NCBI GenBank assembly: GCA_947561715.1
Contig: OX387197.1
Span: 17,716,266 to 17,780,265, forward strand
DNA: 64,000 bases
Reading direction: 5' to 3'
Origin: Ascidia mentula
Taxonomy: Eukaryota > Chordata > Ascidiacea > Phlebobranchia > Ascidiidae
Shown here in pieces: positions 11,251 through 22,674 of this stretch. Both the position numbers and the translations under genes were made by a program. The notes beneath the pieces were generated by a model. The model searched no databases. It saw nothing but the letters and a program-made list of their open reading frames with translations, and was not told the DNA's origin. Positions within the stretch are counted from its first letter, which is position 1. Every line of letters starts with the position of its first letter.

Positions 11251-13486
11251 TTTCAGCGTGTAAGTTTTTATATTTTAATTTTAAACGAACAGTTAGCTAT
11301 GAATTCCTGGGGAAATGATGAATCATATTGAAGTTTATAAAGCCTATTGATAGGTATAAAAGAGCTGCTTGTCATCAACAAAGCACATCTGAACAGATTA
11401 ATCTAAACAGGAAACGCACATCTGAACAGACTTTAGAAATTGAAAAGCGCATGTGCTGCTTTTATTTAGGTATTTTCAAAACTTCATTTCATCAAACTAA
11501 ACTCTGTGGCAAAAATGAGTTTGACCAGAGGTTTCCCTCATGTATGTTCAGCATTTCTAACATTCTTCGGCCCTAAACCTAAAAAACAACAGTCTGCAGT
11601 TTGTTTTAAGCGCAGTGTTGCATACGCAACGCTTTAAACCAATACGATGGTTACGAGCTTGGTCGCAGAATATAACAAAACCAATTCCTCAGCATCCGTA
11701 AAAAGTACGGCGATAAAACTAAGCATGGGGCGCCAAAGGAATCTGGTAAAATCAAAATGTCAAACTTAAACCTTGCCAAAAATAACAGTTTTATTGAGCG
11801 GTAAACTCTTTCTCCCATCAGTCACAAACACTTTCCATTTCAATTTTTGGAAAACATCGAGAAGGAACTATTCGAACTAAGCATGGGCCACCAATTAAAC
11901 TCTTCTTTTCAACTCCCTTGTCTTAAACGCAACAAAATAAAACTTTACGGCACCTGTTCGAAGAATTAGGTCCTATCAAATACGCGGCTTGTTAGAACAT
12001 GTTTAGTTACTACTTAATTGCGACGAATGTTTGCGTTTTCGGACTCACCGTCAAACACACAAAGCAAGTTTAGGGAAAGCAGACATTTACAATTCTATCG
12101 AGTTGTAAACCCAACGTGGAATAGTCCTTGGTTGGTGAGCCGACAAGACTGGCATGTGATCTAGAGGTGGAAACCGTGTGTAATGTCTGCCAGAACCGAA
12201 TGTTTTACAGCTTTTTATTACTTTCACAAAACACTATATTGATCATTCCTTTCAACTTCACGTTTAAGAGAAAAGAAAGCGGCGTAATGCGCTAAGCAAG
12301 CAAAGAAACTGCCTGAAGCATCGAAGCAAAAGTTACCTTGTTTGTTGTAATAACAACGAAAAACAGACTGAATTATCCCCAAATGTTTTGCTGCCTAATG
12401 CTTTGACAAACTTTTAAACAACAAACTCAGCGCGTTTGCATCATTCTGGAGCTCGATCGTGAGAAATTATAGAAGGTGTTCCTAGCGCTGCTGTTGCTGC
12501 CAGGCATGATGTAATCTGCAATAAAACTGACTACAAAATAAATGCAGATTTTATTACCGATCTGATGCTTCTTGATCATATGATAATCAGATGTGCCTTT
12601 CAAACTAATTACAACCCAATCTGATGGACAAAACATTGTATTTGTTTCAGGACTTTATTTCAAATTTGCTTTAAAGCCAAGGTTTGTAAGTTTCTGACAA
12701 TCTTTGGCCTCCAGGAAATACCCCAGCAGTAAACTAAACTAACATCAGTAAAACCAAGTACTTTTATACAAACCTTCGGACAATAGTTGCTCAATTACTG
12801 CAATTGGTAAGTCTTTTTAAGCAGCAAGTCTCTAATTTATGTCAGCAGATCTATTGACAAAAATCAATTTTTCTGATCTAAGCATCATTAATTTATTATT
12901 CAAATAGAATTATAAATTATTCTGTGAATTTTTTCCTAAAGGATACGAACTCGCGTCCTGAATTGTCCGCTTCTTGACACTGCGTTCAACTCTGCAGCTA
13001 TCAATATCAAGCGTCTCGCCGCACACACGTCTCAACATTTTGCATTACAAGCCGAGACGAGTTTGCTTGCAAAAAAATGTAACTGTTTCCTGATAAATTT
13101 TAATAAGCGTAATCGTTTTTTCTAAATACATTTCCTGACATAAGTTGGGGGTTTGTTGCCTAAAAAGACATACTAATCTGCCGACAATAGTTCCTCAAAA
13201 GATACATCAGTTTCTCTATTTACTCACAGCAGTTTCAAAAATAAATCCGAATGTGTTGTTCCTAATTAATTTATTACACAAATTGAAAAAATATATTGCT
13301 AAAATATTTAATGTGTACGGAAACGTGAAGACATGCCGGAAAAGCATGAAAAGACAGACAAGAATATTTTCGTCCGTACCAACGAATATTTAAAATCACA
13401 TTTAAAGTGAAGGTGACACATATTATACTCTAAACTACACATGCAGCTGAAATCAAACAATTGTCGCTGGTCGTTGTAGTTCTAAA
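11251..13486. other. Intergenic spacer C-D
   Basis: 5' flank of copy C and 3' flank of copy D. A TATA-like TTTATAAAC on the minus strand lies about 85 bp upstream of the copy C ATG (11334-11341). From 11511 the sequence is collinear with the A-B spacer. No gene seen; AATAAA for copy D at 13270-13275. Confidence 0.65.
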
Positions 13487-15747
13487 TTACAGGGCCGCTG
13501 CAGTGAGGCCCGCAATCGCAACAAGATACAACGATTGCTGTAAGAACTTATGCTTCAATCCAGCTACCCCTGAAGTCGTGGAGGCGCCTGGACCCTGAGT
13601 CACAGCTACAGAGGAGGAGGACCCGACTGTAGAAGCGCTGGGATCCTGGGTCGTAGCTGAATGAATGAATATAAATGTGCTTAAAAAACAAATATGCACA
13701 ATCGAACTGTATTCTTGATGGACGTCAAACTTTCTAGATTAAACTTCTTTCGTAAATAATTACATTCACATATAACTTACATCCGCATCCAGGGAACACA
13801 AACGTCGTCATCAAATCCACGGCAATGTCAATTCCCTTCTCAATCTCAGGAAAGAGTGATGAGTAGTAGGAGGGGATGATTGGACGGAGAAGTTCGATCA
13901 CAGCTGTTTTATTGCATCTGGTCTGCCACATGTTGACCGTCATGGTTTGCAGTTTGTTGATTGGCCTTAAAAAGCAAACAAAGAAATGTCGTGATCGAAT
14001 AGTGAGCAACAGAATATGCCCAGAAAATCAAACAGATTTTTGGGGGGTATAATCTCTACATGAAAGCTTACGTGCAAAGTTCCGCGTGTGTTTGTGCGTT
14101 AAGGATGTTGGGAATTTCGGCGACTCCCGCGTCGTAAAGATCCATGATCACTTGGTTGTCACATACTGGATTTTCGAAGGTCAAGTTCACGTTTAAACTT
14201 CCTAGCAACTGAGTGACATTTTGAAGATAGGGAGAGTTGCTTTGAAGACATGCAGTGTTGATAATATCGTTCCTAATGGTGGCGTTAGTTAGCTGAACAC
14301 CATCGAACAAAGCGTTGAGGCTGGTGAAGTTGGCTGATATCCGTACAACTTCCTGTAGTAAATACCAAACATAACAATGATCGATAGTTTATAGATCGGT
14401 TAAAGGTCTGCATTGAAAATATTTCAGAAGCCCTGGTTTTCAATATTCCACCCATTTTATGCCTTCAACTTTGTTTTGTTAACGTTAGGATGTGACGCAG
14501 GTGCTGAACTCTTTACCTGATAAATAGGCCGAAGAGCAACGGGAAGTGAGTCTAAGATGGTTGGACAGTAACCGGTGAGACAAGTTTCTATCTCACGGAT
14601 GCCACACGCCATCGCCGCGTCGATGTTTGTACTGAAAACAAAAGCAAATATATGTGTTTTCGCAAAAACATTCTTAATTCTTTCAGTAATTATCTTTGGA
14701 CACTTACAGACACTGTTGAGTCCCCTGGTAAGGATAACCGGTCAAGAGCGTGTCAACACATGCAATAACTTTGCTGTACGACTCTCTTACAGTGCACATG
14801 GGGAGTACTTGAATATCTGTAAACGTAAACTTTCTTTTGATAAAATATCGTCATGAAAGGACGTTGAGAAAGGAAAGATTTGCGAAAACGTTTAGAACTG
14901 AAATGATGCAACTCAATATTATTTCGTATTGTTTTGTTGTTGTTGCTGAAAGGCATTTCGTAAAGATTCTGTCGACTTTAGTTTACCGACGTTACATCTG
15001 CTATTTTGTCCGTCCACGGTCAATTGTGCCAAAAGGGAATGTTCTTTGCAATTTAATTAGAGTTTCATTTTTCTTTGCTGTAGACTACCATATTAGCCTT
15101 GTTGCCGGTCTTTAGCTCTACCTACCGTTTTGTGCTACTTGACCAGGACATCCGCTGGGTACTGCAGGAGAGTTACATGCAAAGGTGCTGCATTCGGTGT
15201 GCGTACAGTTATGATGGCCAGTGACGTTGTATTGGTTCGCCAAATATGGACATGTGATGTTTCCTCCCGATAAGAAACATCCCCCAGTCTGGGTCATCAC
15301 TATCAAAATTGTGTTGTTATTTTTCGAATTATACTTTTTAGACTTGTAGTGAATGACATTAGTGTGGACCAACCGACGCCAGTTGTTCCTGCATCGCTGT
15401 AGAAAACCGTGCTCTCGCAAGTTTGGTTTGCGGCGCAGATTGCTCCCATGTAGGTATCCGCCGACACTGAACCAGTAGCGAGTGCAGTGGCTCTCTTTCC
15501 GGAGTGACAGACGATCTGAGCTGAGAAATAATTAAACAAAATAAAAGGCCTCCTGTTTGTGCAAACAAACTTTATATTTGATAAACATGATTAGTTGGAT
15601 CACCCAACTTTACAAATTAAAACAAATATATTCAATTATTTTTACGAATGATTTGCATGACACATCTTGTCAAACTTCTTACTTACCGTTTACGGTGCTA
15701 AAAATGAATATCACCAACACACTCAGAGGCGCAACATGAGATTTCAT
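13487..15747 (-). CDS. Copy D: ectoprotein family member, recent duplicate of B (413 aa, 8 exons)
   Basis: Exons: 15687-15747, 15374-15520, 15126-15299, 14708-14816, 14517-14631, 14072-14352, 13781-13965, 13487-13656; joined CDS 1242 bp, all frames open. It differs from copy B by scattered substitutions, for example one changing an N-T-T sequon to N-I-T in exon 3 and one in the stalk (Ser to Pro). Introns and flanks are equally similar, with a 16-bp deletion in intron 3 relative to B. Same signal peptide, 20 ectodomain cysteines, long 33-residue stalk region and GPI-type tail. Uniform similarity over coding and non-coding DNA means the duplication is recent, or that B and D are partly allelic sequence joined by the assembler. 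Confidence 0.85.
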
Positions 15748-18106
15748 GTTTTTATTTCTAAACTAAGTTGTTTTAACACAACGTTTTTGTTTGGAATTCC
15801 TGTAGTAGTACTATCATAATCTTCAAATTAATAAAATAAATAACCGCTCACCATTACCTATGAATTGCCAACAAAGCATGCAAATATATGAGGTTGTTAA
15901 GATATTATATATGGCGCTTGGGCAAATTTATCTGCTAAACTCTTTCACCAAGCTGACCATAAGACATTGCTGACACAATCAACTTGCTTGCTACAACATA
16001 TCCTTTTGTTGCCTTGAAAAATACACTAAAATATCTTCATTGTATATCAAACTTCAGATGGTGGAATTCGGAGGTTAATCTTTCAAACTGAGGCCCAAAC
16101 CTGTTCGTGATGGGTTAACGGCGGATACTGTTTACTCACCAATAAGCACTCGTCCCGTACGTTTATTGTTCTATTCTTCTGACAGGTAACGTTCCTTTTC
16201 AACGCATTGTTACGGTGATCGGCCTCGAGGGGAATCGCGTATTGAAAAAAGGGACGCACAAATAAACGTTGCGCAATGTTTCCTTTGACTCTCGGCTGGT
16301 ATTCTTCTCGCTTAGTTTACCCTGTTTGCTCAATTCGCGAAAAAATTTTGATTTACCGTTGTCTGTATTGCTAACTTACTTTTAATTCCTGCGTAATACT
16401 TTTCTATTGCAACAATAACATTGGCATGTATTTGATTGAGTTTAAATGCAAATATGAGGTTGTGTCGTGCGTATAACTACGTTTGCAGAAAAATTATTGC
16501 GTAGATAAACCCATTTTCTCTAACAGCACCAAAATATCTGAAGGTATGCGTTTTTTTAACATGTGTGAGCAAAAAAAGTAAGCGCATGTGTTGTTCCTTT
16601 TGTAATGGAAATCGCGGTAAAATCTTGTATTGCCTTAGAAATGGACACAAGAACACTTGCAATAATAATTCCTGTTGGTTTCTCCCGTGTCTGCGCTCTT
16701 TTCTGATTTGACTCGTGACATGTTAGCTTATTGCTGATGGTAACTACACCAGGCGCTTATGGATACGAAAAACACGTTCTCACATGTTCCCATTTAAGCC
16801 CATCAAGGTATTTATTATGTATTCAAAACCATTCTTGCGTATTGTGTTTGTTCGGAAAACTCCAAACACACAATACCACAATACTCGATGTATATGGCTT
16901 TAGTGCCCTTTGTTCGAGGTTCAAGTTTTTTATTGTCTGCTGTGTATGCCCAAGACAACAAGCACAAAATTAATTTGTTAACATTGACATTCTTAAACAT
17001 GTCACACACAACAAGTTGCGCGATCTTATCTTCCAGAAACTACACTAATGTGTGGCCAAACTGTTCCCAATTAAGCAAAATAAACAAATGGTCTAGTGGC
17101 CAGAACACAGCAGATAGAAAACAGAGGCAAACTTTTACACAATCAGACACTACAAAACACAGAAGTATGAATCTTACAAACACGGTTAAATCAGCACACG
17201 CGTGTTTTTATGTATGGTTACGTATTATATAAAGTACTTTTGCAAAAATTTGCAAATACGTATCTGGCGCCGGTTAATCTTTCAAAATATTTTCTTTGTA
17301 GTGTTTTCACGTATGAATTCGTGACAATGTGGACAACACAAGCTTCTTTTGCTGTGATTGGACCAACAGATCTAGGGCGTCTAATTATACACGATAACTT
17401 CTTTGACGAGGTAGTGGTAAAATAATCAAGAAATCAAGCGTGGTGTGCATACTCTAAACAAACAAAGAAACAAACAAACAAGGGTATTTGTTGCACAGTT
17501 AGACCTAATAACTGCATGAAACTGCTTTTTGTGCTTTAATAATGCAGGACAGTAAAGTTTATGTTTGGCAACACGAAATTTTGTTTGATACCGATGGTAA
17601 AATAAACACAAAATCCTATCAAATATAATCGAATGTGAATTGCGTCGTTACACTAATCTAAGTGTGTATGCATGCTTCGCAATATTTTCATCATAGTTTC
17701 CATGCTTAGATGTACTTTTGAATATATCAGAATTTGTACAATCTCCTATTGTATTAGTATCAAGGTAAGTTTATAATAAGTTTATACTTGACACGTTTTG
17801 CATATTTTCGTGCTGAATAATACCACCACACATAATAATGACAGAAACCGCATACCCGTAAGAACCCACGTATTGACGTCGGAGATTGTGCAATGTGTTA
17901 CTATTAATACATTACATTGGGTCATGCGATAGCAACGGGCGATTACGCTTGACAAACATTCCAGGCAGGTTGTCAGTTTGCGTGCAAAAAAAGCACAATG
18001 TTGACCTCAGTAAGTAAGAATGTTTTAGGATACTGCATTTAACTCATTTTATGCACCACCCGCCAGGTGGGAGACTTTTATCGTCAAAACTGGGTAATAC
18101 CAACCT

Positions 18107-18210
18107 ACAATCATTGGTAAAGCGCCCGACCCATATGCCAAGAAGAAAAACCTGATCAGTATTCGTGGCCAGGACATCCAGGGTTTAAATCCCGGTATGG
18201 CCAAAAAATA
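18107..18210 (+). repeat. Degraded tRNA-derived SINE
   Basis: Duplicate of the relic at 8078-8192. The B-box region is degraded to GGGTTTAAATCCCGG and followed by a short A-run. Confidence 0.6.
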
Positions 18211-18480
18211 TAACCCGCGGTCACGCACAACTTAACCATAAAACAAATTATTTATCATATGCTAGCAAACAATTTGCAAATATTAGTTGCCGGGGTGTTA
18301 ACCCTTTAAATCTGCCAATGCTATTTAACTGTCTACGATTCTAAAAGACGTAAAACATTGTTGTTCCTTAACAGTTATAACACCATCGTTTCTTTAGGTC
18401 AATTTCAACGTACCAGTTTTTCAATCGTCGAAATTCAATCGTCATATGTATCAGGTCTTTTTTAAATCAAGTTTAGTAAC

Positions 18481-18656
18481 TAATTAATCAGAATTGCTCT
18501 TCTGGCACTTAGTTTCTAAGGTGTTTATTGGAAACCAACGTTTCGTCTGCCATCCGGCGAGACTTCTTCAGGGTTATGTGTTAAACACGTTAGAAACTAA
18601 GTGCCAGAAGAGCAATTCTGATTAATTAGTATGCCTGGCAACAAAAATAGCAGTAT
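18481..18656. mobile_element. 176-bp inverted-repeat element with 12-bp target duplication and hammerhead-like core
   Basis: A perfect inverted repeat of about 39 bp (TAATTAATCAGAATTGCTCT... and its reverse complement ending at 18627) flanks a roughly 70-bp centre, followed by a tail GTATGCCTGGCA and an A-rich end. The 12-bp sequence AAGTTTAGTAAC occurs on both sides (18469-18480 and 18657-18668), and the duplicated spacer B-C has one copy with no element, which proves insertion. On the minus strand the centre reads CTGAAGA, a hairpin (GTCT...AGAC around a GGAT loop), then GAAACG, the layout of a hammerhead ribozyme core as found in Penelope-like elements. One extra A between core and stem and no clear stem I make activity doubtful. 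No coding sequence, so non-autonomous. Confidence 0.75.
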
Positions 18657-19154
18657 AAGTTTAGTAACACTTGTGTAAAGCAATCCGATTTATTGCGAGG
18701 TAACAAAAAACAGATTTTTTGTGACAGTGCTGGCCTTCCAGAAAACCCTTCAACAGGCCGACAGATTTTAATGTTTAAATAAACAAAACATCCTTGCGCA
18801 CAATTTTACTTGAAACATCTTGTGTATCTCGTACAACGTGTATCCAGTTTCATTGCCACGTTAATTTAATGCATGTGTGTAAGGCAAAGCAGTTAATACC
18901 AGTCTAAAGCACAAATTATGAGCATATATCGGTGTACGTGTAATCAGCAAGAAAAAGGTTAAAAGTATACAGAATTGTTAAGACAAGTCGCAAAAAAAGT
19001 AGCATGAAAAATCACACTCCATAAAGTATGATTTTATCCGTGGAATTTATACTTTTTAGTGAAGACAACCAATCGTTTGCAATGTCGAAAATACACTGAA
19101 AACCAAAGCTTATTGCGGAAATCAAATAGTACCGCTGGTGGTTGTTATTCGAAA

Positions 19155-21579
19155 TTAGAGAGCGGCAGCTGTGAGGGCTGCCACCGCAACAAGATACAGC
19201 GACTGCTGAAGGTATTTTTGTTTCATTCCAGCTACACCTGATGTTGTAGATTCGCCGGGAGCTTGGGTCGGAGCTAAAAATACGAAATAATTTTTTTTAA
19301 ATGCATGTGTAATTAGCCATTTTCTGGTTCTGATTGAACCACCTGCATGTCCAGCAAATATATCCATTGTTAGCAATAACATGTATTACTCGCTTTTAAA
19401 ATTGCAAATTACATTCACATATAACTTACATCCGCATCCAGGGAATACAAACGTCGTCATCAAATCCACGGCAATGTCAATTCCTTTCTCAATTTCAGGA
19501 ATGAGTGAAGAGTAGTAGGAGGGGATGATTGGACGGAGAAGTTCGATCACAGCTGTTTTATTGCATCTGGTCTGCCACATGTTGACCCCCATGGTTTGCA
19601 GTTTGTTGATTGGCCTTAAAGAGCAAACAAAGAAATGCCGTGATCCAATAGTAAGCAACAGATTATGCCCAGAAAATCAGACAGATTTTTGGCAAGTATA
19701 ATCTCTACATGAAAGCTTACGTGCAAAGTTCCGCGTGTGTTTGTGCGTTAAGGATGTTGGGAATTTCGGCAACTCCCGCGTCGTAAAGATCCATGATCAC
19801 TTGGTTGTCACATACTGGATTTTCGAAGGTCAAGTTCACGTTTAAAGTTCCTAGCAACTGAGTGACATTTTGAAGATAAGGAGAGTTGCTTTGAAGACAG
19901 GCAGTGTTGATAATGGCGGTCCTAATGGTGGTGTCAGTAAGTCTAACAGCGTCGAACAAAGCGTTGAGGCTGGTGAAGTTGGCTGATACCCGTACAATTT
20001 CCTGTAAATCACCCAAAAAACGTTAATTATTATTATCATGCAGATAAGATGGCGTTGAATTTGACGTAACATTAGAAATGTCGGTAATTTTCAAATGATC
20101 AACTAAGCGTCCAAAATCTAACGTGGATGGTGCATGCGTACCCTTTACCTGATAAACTGGGCGAAGAGCAACAGGAATTGTGTCTAGGATGGTTGGGCAG
20201 TAACCGGTTAGACAAGTTTCCATCTCACGGATGCCACACGCCATCGCCGCGTCGATGTTTGTTCTGCGAACGAAAGTAAACACATTGGATATTTTCCATC
20301 AGCCGATGATTCAATCAATATTTTGAAGACACTTACAGACACTGTTGAGTCCCCTGGTAAGGATAACCGGTCAAGAGCGTGTCAGCACATGCAATAACTT
20401 TGCTGTACGACTCTCTTACAGTGCACATGGGTAGTACTTGAATATCTGGAAATAAAACCATACGTTAATAAATTCTCATTAGGTAAGATCAGTCATCAGC
20501 AATTATTAGTCGCTGATTAGTAAACAATGCCAACCAGAGGGCTAGATTCGGAAAAAACTAAGGGAACAGTATCATCAGCAATTATGTTTTTTTTTTTTTG
20601 ACCACACCGGGATTTGAACCCGGGATATCCTGGGCACGAATCCCGGTCAGGTTTTCGTCTTGATATATGGGTCGGGCATTTGACCAATGCTGCCAATCGC
20701 CCGCCCATCAGCAATTATGTTTGCAAGATAGACCAAGCCTTGCAGTGGCGTTTAGCTCCACCTACCGTTTTGTGCTATTTGACTAGGACATCCGCTGGGT
20801 ACCGCAGGGGAGTTACATGCAAAGTTGTTGCATGCGGTGCGCGTACAGTTATGATAGCCAGTGACGCTGTATTTGTTCGCCAAAAAGGCGCAAGTAGTGT
20901 TTCCTCCCGATGAGTAGCATCCTCCTGCCTGTGTCATCACTATAAATGCGAGCTTTATTTATTGATGTTGATAGTGCAATTTGTATTGTTGTATTATTTT
21001 GGGAAGGACAGTTAAAACTATAATAGCAATATTATCTGAGAAATGTAACGGACGCCAAATGACCAGCTACAAAAAGCCGGAGAACTTGTTAGCAGGTAAT
21101 TACGGTAACCTTTTGTCGTTTTTATCTAAGAGCCAACGCTTGGGCTGAATTATGTCAATATTTCAAGTCTTTAATGTATGAAACATGACCAACCGACGCC
21201 TGTCGATCCCGCATCACTGTAGAAAGCCACATTCTCGCAAACTTGCCCTGCTGTACAGATTTCACCCTTGTAGCTATCCGTCGACACTGATCCCGTAGCA
21301 GCTGCAGTGGCTCGTTTGCCGGAGTAGCAGACTATCTGACCTGTGATACAAAAAATAAACCTTCTGTGTATGTAACTGTTATACTGCGCCAATTTAGGTA
21401 GTTCGTTCATTTGATTTTACATGCAAACAAGTTAAAACACCTTGAATTACGTAAAAATATGTATCCAGAGCACTTTTAATTTAACACATATTGTCAATCA
21501 CAGAAACTTTGCACTTACCGTTTGCAGTGTTAAACATAAACACCATCAAGACACTAGCAATTACGATCTTGGTATTCAT
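19155..21579 (-). CDS. Copy E: ectoprotein family member (396 aa, 8 exons)
   Basis: Exons: 21519-21579, 21194-21340, 20766-20939, 20337-20445, 20149-20263, 19721-20001, 19430-19614, 19155-19273; joined CDS 1191 bp, phases as in the other copies. Signal peptide begins MNTKIVIASVLMVF. Cysteines 3-6-3-3-3-2. Short stalk and tail as in copy C. Exons 4-8 are almost identical to C; exons 1-3 are a distinct lineage closer to B/D in exons 2-3. A patch at the 3' end of exon 7 and its donor (about 19415-19460) is B/D-like instead of C-like. Intron 3 carries a fresh SINE (20590-20705). It is the 5'-most gene of the array. Function unknown. Confidence 0.83.
20573..20722 (-). mobile_element. tRNA-derived SINE with 17-bp target-site duplications
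   Basis: The body (20590-20705) on the minus strand begins GGGCGATTGGCAGCATTGG, holding an A box (TGGCAGCATTGG), then a B box in CGGGTTCAAATCCCGG, and ends in an A-tail (the T run at 20587-20599 on plus). The flanking direct repeat CATCAGCAATTATGTTT is at 20573-20589 and 20706-20722. It is the least degraded of the five related copies in the window, so the family was active after the array formed. Confidence 0.88.
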
Positions 21580-22425
21580 TTTAGTTCGTGTTTCAATCAC
21601 TTTTTTTCCGAAAAATTATTTAAGATTCCTGTTGAAATGTAAGAAAGTTTAAATGAGTAAAATAAGTAACTACTTAGAACGGAGAGCTCGGGCGGTTTGC
21701 AAATATTGTTATTTTTAAACCTTCCTTCACAAATACGTGACGGAATTACATCATAAGTAGGCATTTGTTTATTTTCGTGGCTTTCTATTTAATTAACTTC
21801 TGCCGTAGTTTATTTCAAGTTTGTTACATTAATAAGCTGGTTTTCCTATAAATCGTTTTTACCACAGGTTCTGGCCACTTCCCTCCAAATAAAAGGCTTT
21901 ACCTCATACTCCTACACTGTCACCACACGGAAGTAAAATGATCAGAAACTTTCGGTTTCCCAACAGACAAGGCTTGTAAACTAGTAATCTGCAAGTAACA
22001 CCATGGTGCTAATGGCATTGCAACTACTCAAAGAAGCCTTGTAATATGTAGGAATAATAAAGCTAGTTCCTTAACACAAGTACGACAACTTCCACCAGCG
22101 ACGGCACATCAATATTTTTTACCGAAATCGAATACATCGTTAGTAGGACAAATTTTCGCTTAGCCCATATGAATGTTAAACATACAATTACTAAATAATT
22201 TATGGGCCGGTTTCTCTTTTTATGTTATGTTAGAAATCCTTACAATAAACGCACTTGGACACGGGCCCACCATGGGTACCATCTTGAGCTGTTCAACAAA
22301 AGAAGGCATTACGGCTTACATGGGTTTGAGTTTATTTGCCCAGGATCACCTGGCGCCTAAAATCCAAGAACCAACAAAGCAAGATTCTTTCTCAAAATTT
22401 CGAAGCGTTTGAACAAAACATGCAT
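21580..22425. other. 5' flank of copy E and end of array
   Basis: No gene seen. Similarity to other array flanks fades within the first few hundred bases. A minus-strand promoter for copy E is expected here, but no convincing TATA element was picked out. Confidence 0.5.
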
Positions 22426-22439
22426 CAAAAATATTTCTT

Positions 22440-22674
22440 TACTAATTAATCAAAATCGTTCTTCTGGCACTTAAGTTTCTGAAGTTATTTATTCGAAACC
22501 GACGTTTCGTCTGCCATCCGGCGAGACTTCCTCAGAGTTATGAGCATAAACACTAAAACGCAAGAAAAAACGTAAGAAACACAAGAAAAATGTCGGTTTC
22601 GAATATATAACTTTAGAAACTTAAGTGCCAGAAGAACTATTTTGATTAATTAGTATGCCTGGCAGCAAAAACAG
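22440..22674. mobile_element. Second inverted-repeat element with hammerhead-like core
   Basis: Same family as 18481-18656: terminal repeats TAATTAATCAAAATCGTTCT and a diverged reverse complement, a tail GTATGCCTGGCAGC, and imperfect 14-bp flanking repeats (CAAAAATATTTCTT at 22426-22439, CAAAAATATCTCTT at 22675-22688). The centre is longer. On the minus strand it holds CTGAGGA, the same GTCT..AGAC hairpin, then GAAACGTCGG. A 12-bp perfect helix can form between TTCGAAACCGAC on one side and its complement after the GAAAC, which resembles hammerhead stem III. No coding sequence. Confidence 0.7.

Larger units (their letters stand above)
15748..19154. other. Intergenic spacer D-E
   Basis: Second copy of spacer B-C with no gene seen. 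The octamer/TATA pair upstream of copy D is kept (15878-15911). It carries the SINE relic at 18107-18210 and, unlike B-C, the inverted-repeat element at 18481-18656. Confidence 0.65.

Noticed and set aside
20590..20705. Functional tRNA gene suggested by the B box and A box
   Set aside because: No closed acceptor stem or anticodon arm. The A-tail, target duplications and related degraded copies identify it as a SINE.
1..21579. Gamete self-incompatibility receptors of the Themis type
   Set aside because: Ascidian Themis loci encode different, polycystin-like and fibrinogen-like pairs. No such domains here; only the general idea of a surface recognition role remains.
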